64,000 nucleotides of DNA from Nocardia asteroides (GTDB taxonomy: Bacteria > Actinomycetota > Actinomycetes > Mycobacteriales > Mycobacteriaceae). The stretch's first letter is position 1. The number at the start of each line of letters is the position of its first letter. Position numbers and translations under genes: made by a program. Below, one piece after another: positions 57,845 to 64,000 of the stretch. The notes under the pieces were generated by a model that was not told where the DNA came from, did no database searches, and saw only the letters and a program-made list of their open reading frames with translations. The stretch covers positions 992,001 to 1,056,000 of the forward strand of contig NZ_LR134352.1 of the NCBI RefSeq assembly GCF_900637185.1, written 5' to 3'.

Positions 57845-58984
57845 ATGTATCCACCCCAGCCGCCATACGGCAATCCGATGCCGCCCTATGGGCAGCCGAT
57901 GCCGTCGCCGTATCCGTATGGGCAGCAGGCGCCCTCGCCATACGGCCGGCCCGCCTACGGGCGGCCGCTGCCGCCGCCGTACGGGTACGCGCCGCAGGGA
58001 TACCGGCCGCCGCCGCGCCGGGGTGGTGGCGGGTTCGGTGCCCTGCTCACCGTGCTGACGGTGTGCGGAATCGTGGGCGCGCTGCTGACCGCCGCGGTGA
58101 CGCTGTCGGACCAGACCGCGCGCGACAACACCGCGGCCACCACCACACCCAGCTTCACCTACAGCTCGAATTCCGCCGCGCCGACCACGAATTCGGCGCC
58201 GGCCAGCTCGACCACCCCGCGGACCTCGGCACGCACCACCGCGCCGACCACCACGAAACCCGCGGGGCCGCAACCGGTGATCGCGCTCGGGCAGCATCCG
58301 CTGTTCGGCGACAACACCGCCTACCTGCCCAACATGGACTGCGACCTGCCGCGCTGGTCGACCGACGCGGCGACCGCCAAGGCGTTCTTCGCCGCGGCCC
58401 AGGTGTGCCTGGACCAGATGTGGCGGACCAACCTCGCCAAGGCGAACCTGCCGTTCCGCAGTCCGGGCCTGGTCGTGGCGGTGAACCCGTCCGAGCTGTC
58501 CTCGCCGTGCGGCGGTTCCAGCAGCGACGCCTTCTATTGCAGCGCGTCCAGCACGATCTACATGTCGACCGCGGGTCTGGTGCTGAACAACACGCCGTAC
58601 CCGCCGATGGAAGCGCTGTCGGTCTACGCCCACGAATACGGCCACCACGTGCAGGGACTCACCGGGCTGCTGCAGGCGTCGTCGAACCAGCGCCGCGAAC
58701 AGGGCGCCATGTCGACGGGCGGGCTGGAGACCTCACGCCGGATGGAGTTGCAGGCCAGCTGCTTCGGCGGAATGTATGTCGGCTCGGCGGAAGCCGGCGG
58801 TTCGTGGACCTCGCAGGAGGGCTACGCCGCGGTCAAGCACAACTACAACCGCGGTGACGGCAACGGCCGCCACCGCGATCACGGCACTCCCGAGCACAAC
58901 GGCAACTGGTACAACCAGGGCTACTCGAAGAACCGCAACTTCGAGTGCAACACCTGGCTGGCCCCGGCCGACGAGGTCAGCTAG
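57845..58984 (+). CDS. Neutral zinc metallopeptidase (YpfJ family), second copy
   Basis: A 379-residue paralogue of the preceding protein: a Pro/Tyr/Gln-rich N-terminus of about 60 residues (PPYGQPMPSPYPYGQQ), a membrane helix (FGALLTVLTVCGIVGALLTA), a Ser/Thr-rich linker (about 100-140) that could be O-glycosylated, and the peptidase domain with zinc motif HEYGHHVQGLTGLL and TSRRMELQASCFGGMYVGS, ending GRHRDHGTPEHNGNW. The two copies are clearly diverged, so they may have different substrates. Start at the ATG at 57845, with GGAAAG about seven bases upstream. Its stop is three bases from the convergent amt stop. Confidence 0.9.
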   Translation: MYPPQPPYGNPMPPYGQPMPSPYPYGQQAPSPYGRPAYGRPLPPPYGYAPQGYRPPPRRGGGGFGALLTVLTVCGIVGALLTAAVTLSDQTARDNTAATTTPSFTYSSNSAAPTTNSAPASSTTPRTSARTTAPTTTKPAGPQPVIALGQHPLFGDNTAYLPNMDCDLPRWSTDAATAKAFFAAAQVCLDQMWRTNLAKANLPFRSPGLVVAVNPSELSSPCGGSSSDAFYCSASSTIYMSTAGLVLNNTPYPPMEALSVYAHEYGHHVQGLTGLLQASSNQRREQGAMSTGGLETSRRMELQASCFGGMYVGSAEAGGSWTSQEGYAAVKHNYNRGDGNGRHRDHGTPEHNGNWYNQGYSKNRNFECNTWLAPADEVS

Positions 58985-58987
58985 CGG

Positions 58988-60268
58988 TCAGTGCCCGCCG
59001 TAGTGGCCCTCGCCGAACCGGCGGGGCGAACTGCCGTGCACGCCTTCGGCATACGCGGTCTCGGCGTGCAGGGCGAAGTCGATGCCCGCGGTCTCGTCCT
59101 CCTTGCTGACCCGGAACCCGATGACCTTGTCGATGCCTTTGCCGAGCGCGAACGACACCCCGAACGCGTAGGCCGCGACCACGAGCACGCCCACCAGCTG
59201 CTTGCCGAGCTGGGCGAATCCGCCGCCGTAGAACAGGCCGTTCACGCCGCCGGTCATCACCTCGGTGGCGAGCAGGCCGATCAGGATCGTGCCGACGATG
59301 CCGCCGACGAAGTGCACGCCCACCACGTCGAGGGAATCGTCGTAGCCCGCCTTGTGCTTCCAGCCGACGGCGAACGAGCACACGATGCCCGCGGCCAGAC
59401 CGACCACCACCGCGCCGAGGGTGTTGATCACGCCGCAGGACGGGGTGATCGCGACCAGGCCGGCCACCGCGCCCGAGGCGGCGCCGAAGGTGGTGGGCCT
59501 GCCGTCGCGGACCTGCTCCACGATCAGCCAGCCCAGCATGCCGAGACTGCCCGCGACCAGCGTGTTCAGGAAGACCGCCGCCGCGGTACCGGTGGCGCCG
59601 AGCGCCGAACCGGCATTGAAACCGAACCAGCCGAACCACAGCAGGCCCGCGCCGAGCAGCACGAACGGCAGGTTGTGCGGACGCATCGCGTCGATGTTGA
59701 AGCCGATGCGCGGACCGAGCACCAGTGCCAGCGCCAGCGCCGAAGCGCCCGAGGCGATCTCGACGACCAGGCCGCCCGCGTAGTCGAGCGTGCCGAAACC
59801 GAGCAGCCAGCCGTCCGGACCCCACACCCAGTGCGCGATCGGCGCGTACACCGCCAGCGTCCACAGCGGGACGAAGACCATCCAGCCGGAGAACTTGGCG
59901 CGGTCGGCGATCGCGCCGGAGACCAGGGCCGCGGTGAGAATCGCGAAGGTCAGCTGAAAGGTGACGAACAGCAGCTCGGGAATGGTGCCGCGGACCGAAT
60001 CGGGATTGATCCCGGCCAGGCCGACGTGCTCGAGATTGCCGATCAGGCCGCCGCCCGCGTCGTCACCGAAGGCCAGGCTGTACCCGGCGACCAGCCAGAC
60101 CACCGTCACCAGCGGAATGGCGATGAAGCTCATCATCAGCATGTTCAGCACGCCGGTGGAGCGCACCATGCCGCCGTAGAAGACGGCCAGCGCCGGCGTC
60201 ATCAGCAGCACCATGGCGGTGGCCGCTAGTAGCCAGGCGGTGGCCGCAGGGTCGATCGTTGCGGGCAC
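58988..60268 (-). CDS. amt: Ammonium transporter with Glu at the first twin-His position
   Basis: A 426-residue Amt/MEP/Rh family channel-like transporter with 11 membrane helices. Typical segments are ALAVFYGGMVRSTGVLNMLM, SGAIADRAKFSGWMVF, HWVWGPDGWL, WFGWFGFNAGSAL and NTLGAVVVGLAAGIV. The ammonium-site motif DFAGGxVVH reads DYAGGLVVE (Glu170 replaces the first of the pore's two histidines), while the second histidine, in DVVGVHFVGGIVG, is kept. AGGAG lies seven bases before the GTG. There is no glnB/glnK gene downstream, unlike many amt loci. The C-terminal tail includes the usual helical cytoplasmic segment. Confidence 0.93.
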   Translation of the reverse strand: MPATIDPAATAWLLAATAMVLLMTPALAVFYGGMVRSTGVLNMLMMSFIAIPLVTVVWLVAGYSLAFGDDAGGGLIGNLEHVGLAGINPDSVRGTIPELLFVTFQLTFAILTAALVSGAIADRAKFSGWMVFVPLWTLAVYAPIAHWVWGPDGWLLGFGTLDYAGGLVVEIASGASALALALVLGPRIGFNIDAMRPHNLPFVLLGAGLLWFGWFGFNAGSALGATGTAAAVFLNTLVAGSLGMLGWLIVEQVRDGRPTTFGAASGAVAGLVAITPSCGVINTLGAVVVGLAAGIVCSFAVGWKHKAGYDDSLDVVGVHFVGGIVGTILIGLLATEVMTGGVNGLFYGGGFAQLGKQLVGVLVVAAYAFGVSFALGKGIDKVIGFRVSKEDETAGIDFALHAETAYAEGVHGSSPRRFGEGHYGGH

Positions 60269-60344
60269 GGGTAACTCCTCTTGCGTGAATGCGTTGCAAG
60301 GAAATTACCGAATGCTCACCGCATGTGCCGAGGTCGGGCGGGTT

Positions 60345-61169
60345 TCAGCCGCGACTTTCCTTCGCAAGGGCCCTGGATCCGCGCCGCCCGGGAACCGGCA
60401 GTTCCTCGCCGTCGGCGAGCCATTCGGCCGTCACCAGCCAGCGCCGCTGGGCGTGCGCGTCGGCCACGTCGAAGAAGACCCGGCGGCCCCGGTCGTCGCG
60501 CAGGTCGCGCGCGAGCGCCGCCCAGCTCGGTGCCCTGCCGCGGGTGGCGGTGTGCTCGGCGACGAAACCGGCGACCAGCTTGCCGATCATGTTCACCGGC
60601 TTCTGCGAGACCCGGTTGCCGTACTTGGTGGTGTGCCAGCGCCGGGCCGGGCACAGCGAGCCGGGGTTGGCGTTCGAGGCGATCCAGCCCGCGCGCTGGG
60701 CCCGCTCGATCAGCCAAAGGTGCTTGACCGCCGAGGGCGCGATCTCGCCGACGCGATCGGCGATGAGCTGGGAGACCTCGGCGTCGGCCAGGATGTCGCG
60801 CCGGGTGGGGCCGATGTCGTGTTCGGACCAGTGCGCGGCGGCGAGCCGGGCCAGGATGCGCCCGAATTCGTCGATGCTGCGCTGGGCGCGCCTGCCGAGG
60901 CGCTCGATCCGCTCGGCCTCGCGGCGCATCTCGTTCTGCGCGGTGAGGGTGCGGATGGCCGCCATGGTCGGGACCTGGCCGCGTTCGAGCAGCTGGAGGA
61001 TGGCGGCGGCGGTCGCCGGATCAGCGGCGGCGGCGACGGGCAGCGAATCTCGCTTGATGTCGAAGTCCTGGGGACTGATCGCCCGGCTCAGCAGACCGAC
61101 CGCGGCGTGGTCGCCGGCGAAATCGGTGTGGGCGAGCCAAGCGGCTGCGATGTCATCACACGACAGCAC
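60345..61169 (-). CDS. Hypothetical protein with helical central region
   Basis: A protein of about 274 residues that I do not recognise. It begins VLSCDDIAAAWLAHTDFAGD, has a strongly helical central region (MRREAERIERLGRRAQRSIDEF) and a C-terminal part with a possible winged-helix element, GRAPSWAALARDLRDDRGRR, and several tryptophans. There is no signal peptide or membrane helix. The GTG at 61169 is chosen since third-position GC bias fades upstream of it; the open frame continues to 61331 with weak bias. DNA binding is only a guess. It is divergent from dnaX and downstream of no other gene. Confidence 0.6.
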   Translation of the reverse strand: MLSCDDIAAAWLAHTDFAGDHAAVGLLSRAISPQDFDIKRDSLPVAAAADPATAAAILQLLERGQVPTMAAIRTLTAQNEMRREAERIERLGRRAQRSIDEFGRILARLAAAHWSEHDIGPTRRDILADAEVSQLIADRVGEIAPSAVKHLWLIERAQRAGWIASNANPGSLCPARRWHTTKYGNRVSQKPVNMIGKLVAGFVAEHTATRGRAPSWAALARDLRDDRGRRVFFDVADAHAQRRWLVTAEWLADGEELPVPGRRGSRALAKESRG

Positions 61170-61609
61170 GGTGAAACGTTCCTCCGGTCGGCGGTGGGGG
61201 AGCGATACGGTGCGTGAAGGTTGTGCCCCGGTCGGGATGAGGGACCGGCCGGGGTCACCAACCTGATGAAGGTTTGGCCACCGAAGTTGCCGATATCCAC
61301 GGTAGCCAGCCGCTTGCGCCGATGTCATCACGATTCATTGTTTCGTTACCTCCTAAAACTGGCCCGCAACCGGGGTTCGAGTCCGTATTTCCGCCGCAAC
61401 CAGGATCGTTGGTGCGGACTCGTCCCCATTCGCTTGTGCTCAACACTCGATAGCTCGCCTGTTGCGCCTGGTCGATGGGCTTTATCGGGTCTCTCCCGAC
61501 CCGAGTTCGAACTGTGATTCATGTCACGTTTGGGCGCTGATGTTCCGGCGATGCGATCACGCGTCGGCCGCTCATCGAGATGTCGGAGTCCGGCGGTAGC
61601 CTGTGGGCC
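61170..61609. promoter_or_regulatory. Divergent promoter region between the hypothetical gene and dnaX
   Basis: About 440 bases, lower in GC than the genes around. On the minus strand a perfect AGGAGG (61349-61354) stands ten bases before an ATG at 61338 that opens a 27-residue frame (MNRDDIGASGWLPWISATSV...), ending at 61255; this may be a leader peptide for the hypothetical gene. A stretch near 61370 looks like part of a tRNA T-arm (GGGTTCGAGTCC-like) but the stem does not pair. The dnaX promoter should be near the right end. Confidence 0.4.
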
Positions 61610-64000
61610 GTGGCTCTGTACCGGAAATATCGACCGGCGACATTCGCTGAGGTAGTGGGTCAGGAGCATGTCACCGACCCGCTGAGTACCGCGCTGGACA
61701 CCGGACGGATCAGCCATGCGTATCTGTTCTCCGGACCGCGCGGCTGCGGCAAGACCTCGTCCGCCCGCATTCTCGCGCGCTCGCTGAACTGCGTCGAAGG
61801 CCCGACCTCGCGGCCGTGTGGCGTCTGCGCCTCGTGCGTGGCGCTCGGGCCGGGCGGCGCCGGCAATCTCGACGTCATCGAGCTCGACGCGGCCAGTCAC
61901 GGTGGTGTCGACGACACCCGCGAGCTGCGCGATCGCGCGTTCTACGCGCCCGCCGAATCGCGCTACCGGGTGTTCATCGTCGACGAGGCGCACATGGTCA
62001 CCACTGCCGGCTTCAACGCGCTGCTCAAGATCGTCGAGGAGCCGCCTGCCCACCTGATCTTCATCTTCGCCACCACCGAGCCGGACAAGGTGCTGCCGAC
62101 CATCCGCTCGCGCACGCACCACTATCCGTTCCGGCTGCTGCCGCCCGCCACCATGCGCGGCCTGCTCGGCAAGATCTGCGAGCAGGAGCACGTGCCGGTG
62201 GAGGAGGCGGTGTATCCGCTGGTCATCCGGGCCGGTGGCGGCTCCCCGCGCGACAGTCTGAGCGTGCTCGACCAGCTGCTGGCCGGCGCCGGGCCCGAGG
62301 GCGTCACCTATCCGCGCGCGGTCTCGCTGCTCGGCGTCACCGATGTGGCCCTGATCGACGACGCGATCGACGCGCTGGCCGCCGACGACGGCGCCGCGCT
62401 GTTCGGCACCGTCGACAGCGTGATGGAAGCGGGGCACGACCCCCGCCGTTTCGCCGTCGACCTGCTCGAGCGCCTGCGCGACCTGATCCTGCTGCGCGCC
62501 GTTCCCGACGCCGCCGAGCGCGGCCTGGTCTCCGGTCCGGGCGACGCCATCGAGCGCATGCGTGACCAGGCCGAACGCCTCGGCCCCGCCACCCTCACCC
62601 GCTACGCCGAACTCCTGCACGAAGGCCTCGGCGAAATGCGCGGCGCCACCGCCCCGCGCCTGCTCCTCGAAGTCGTCTGCGCGCGCATGCTCCTGCCCTC
62701 GGTTTCCGATGCCGAGTCCGCGACCCTGCAGCGCCTGGAACGCCTGGAGCGCGGCTTCGCCGGCGGCGCCGTCCCCCCGCCCCCCGCCCGCCCCGGCCCC
62801 GCCGCGGGCGAAGCTCGAGGTGAACGCCCATCCGCCCCGTCCCCCGCCCCGCGGGCGGCGAGAACCGCCGCCGCGGCGCCGAACTACTGGCCGCCGCCCG
62901 CGCCGAAAAGGAAGCGGCCGCAGGAGGTTCCACCGCGCCGGCGGCCCGGCCCGGCGGCCCAGGGCCCGCAATCCAGGAGCCTGCGCACCAGCCGTCGGCG
63001 GCTGCCGGCGCGAGCCAGGCGGTGGCCTCCGCCGGTGCGAACCCAACGGCTGGGGCCGCGCCGGCGGACCAGAACCAGTCACCCGTGGGTGCGGGCGAGG
63101 GTCGGCCACCTGCGGGTACGCCCGCTCAGGCGCCGACCGGCGCCGCGTCCGCCGTAACGACGCAGGGCGGCCTCCCGGTCGGCGGCGAGCGTGAACGCGC
63201 GCAGGTGCCGCCGGTCGATGGTGCTTCGGCGGGTCAGCCGTTCACCACGCAGCCTGCGGAGGAAGTCGGTGCTGGGCGTCGTCCAGCCGGCACACCGCTG
63301 TCCGGCGAGTCGAGCGCGCAATCGTCGACCGCCGCCCCGCTTTCGGAAAACGCTGGCGCCCAGCCTTCTTCGACGGTCAGCGGGTCGATGGCACAAACCA
63401 GCCCCGCCCCCTCGACCGGCCCGGATTCGTCCGCGGCGCGTGGGCTCGAGACGGGTCGCCCCAGCGCCGAGCAGCAAGTTCGCGAAGCGGAAGGCGTAGC
63501 GCACCAGGACGATTCGCCCTCGCGCACCGCCTATCCCAGCCAGGAGCTCGCGCCGGACCAGTCGATGCCCGCCACCACGCAGCCCGCATCGGGGCAATCG
63601 GGCACCGCGCACCAGGCGTCTTCGCCGCAGGGCGCGGACTCGATCACCACGCAGCCCGCATCGGGGCAATCGGGCGCCGCGCACCAGGCGTCTTCGCCGC
63701 AGGGCGCGGACTCGATCACCACGCAGCCCGCATCGGGGCAATCGGGCGCCGCGCAGCAGCCGTCTTCGCCGCAGGGCGCGGACTCGATCACCACGCAGCC
63801 CGCATCGGGGCAATCGGGCGCCGCGCAGCAGCCGTCTTCGCCGCAGGGCGCGGACTCGATGCAGTCGCCCTCGCCGCAGGGTATGGACCCGCGGCAGCCG
63901 TCCTCGGTGCAGAGCGCAGACTCGATGCCGTCGCCCTCGGCGCAGGGTGCGGACCCGCGGCAGTCGTCTTCGCCGCAGGCCGCAGACCCGCGGCAGCCCT
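61610..64000 (+). CDS. dnaX: DNA polymerase III subunits gamma/tau, 3' end beyond window, frame disrupted
   Basis: Clamp-loader ATPase. The conserved part is intact from a GTG at 61610: ALYRKYRPATFAEVVGQEHV, Walker A GPRGCGKTSSARILARS, the four-cysteine zinc module (C-x8-C-x2-C-x2-C around SLNCVEGPTSRPCGVCASC), DEAHMVTTAGFNALLKIVEE, and sensor I IFATTEPDKVLPTIRSR, then domain III to about residue 390. In the first frame the protein would stop at 63157 after an arginine-rich tail. Composition and codon bias show the coding frame changing twice by +1, near the C-runs at 62773-62800 and 62837-62850; from 62824 the frame that reads AELLAAARAEKEAAAGG stays open to the window edge. Confidence 0.92.
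63567..63854 (+). repeat. Tandem 72-bp repeat in the dnaX tail (four copies)
   Basis: Four consecutive 72-base units (63567, 63639, 63711 and 63783), nearly identical, each encoding 24 residues of the type DSITTQPASGQSGAA then HQASSPQGA or QQPSSPQGA. The first unit differs at its 5' end. After 63855 shorter degenerate units of about 66 bases continue to the window edge. The exact multiple of three keeps the frame, so the repeats are likely translated as a disordered linker of tau. Confidence 0.9.

Noticed and set aside
61360..61400. A tRNA-like sequence (GGGTTCGAGTCC) before dnaX
   Set aside because: The T-stem does not pair and no acceptor or anticodon stem is found, so it is not a tRNA or clear remnant.
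63567..63854. Possible CRISPR array
   Set aside because: The repeats are contiguous 72-base units without spacers and are a multiple of three in frame with dnaX; there are no cas genes.

Overview
This window is high-GC actinobacterial chromosome (frequent GTG/TTG starts, strong G/C preference at third codon positions). It most resembles Nocardia or a close mycolic-acid-containing relative. Pointers are arabinogalactan genes (glfT1 with the Wzm/Wzt exporter), the bacterial proteasome activator Bpa, a mycothiol-dependent-enzyme-family protein, tandem MMPL exporters and a glycolipid-binding-domain protein. No insertion sequence, integrase, phage or CRISPR array was seen.

From memory of M. tuberculosis H37Rv, the backbone is a colinear, inverted version of the stretch Rv3782 to Rv3721c: glfT1, wzt, wzm, bpa, the Rv3778c-like and Rv3777-like genes, the Rv3772 aminotransferase, the serine/arginine tRNAs, tyrA (Rv3754), the tadA pair (Rv3753c-Rv3752c), the thrE-like gene (Rv3737), 4.5S RNA, the aspartate aminotransferase (Rv3722c) and dnaX (Rv3721c). 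Accessory blocks sit between these anchors.

Layout. 0-5.2 kb: galactan export, proteasome activator, a PLP-fold protein and a quinone oxidoreductase. 5.1-7.3 kb: tRNA-Ser(UGA) followed by a lower-GC islet with an ADP-ribosylglycohydrolase and an unknown partner. 7.3-12.1 kb: stress and redox genes including a nitric oxide synthase oxygenase, then the aminotransferase and a hydrolase. 12.2-18 kb: tRNA-Ser/tRNA-Arg, RidA, a secreted phytase-like lipoprotein and a Dcm-Vsr pair. 18.2-24.7 kb: a heterodimeric ABC exporter, tyrA, tadA and tRNA-Ser(CGA). 24.9-34.9 kb: two tandem MMPL exporters with a divergent TetR regulator and a clear palindromic operator, an Rrf2 regulator and a second heterodimeric ABC exporter. 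34.9-39.9 kb: tgt, yhhQ and gluQ, a queuosine salvage and tRNA hypermodification neighbourhood. 40-46 kb: DUF397, a WS/DGAT-like protein, two XRE regulators and ThrE. 46-49.4 kb: tRNA-Ser(GGA), TetR, 4.5S RNA and aspartate aminotransferase. 49.4-61.2 kb: methyltransferase, HhH-GPD repair protein, ROK regulator, a sigma/zinc-protein/DoxX operon, DUF2207, two neutral zinc metallopeptidases and an ammonium transporter. 61.6 kb to the end: dnaX, whose C-terminal tail is frame-disrupted and carries 72-bp tandem repeats.

The points most worth following are: (i) the queuosine module; (ii) the dnaX frame change in C-rich tracts; (iii) an Amt whose first twin-histidine is glutamate; (iv) two enzyme-fold proteins lacking their family's catalytic residue; (v) the ADP-ribosylglycohydrolase islet; (vi) clusters of DnaA-box sequences outside any obvious origin. 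Family assignments are by recognition of motifs; no database search was run.
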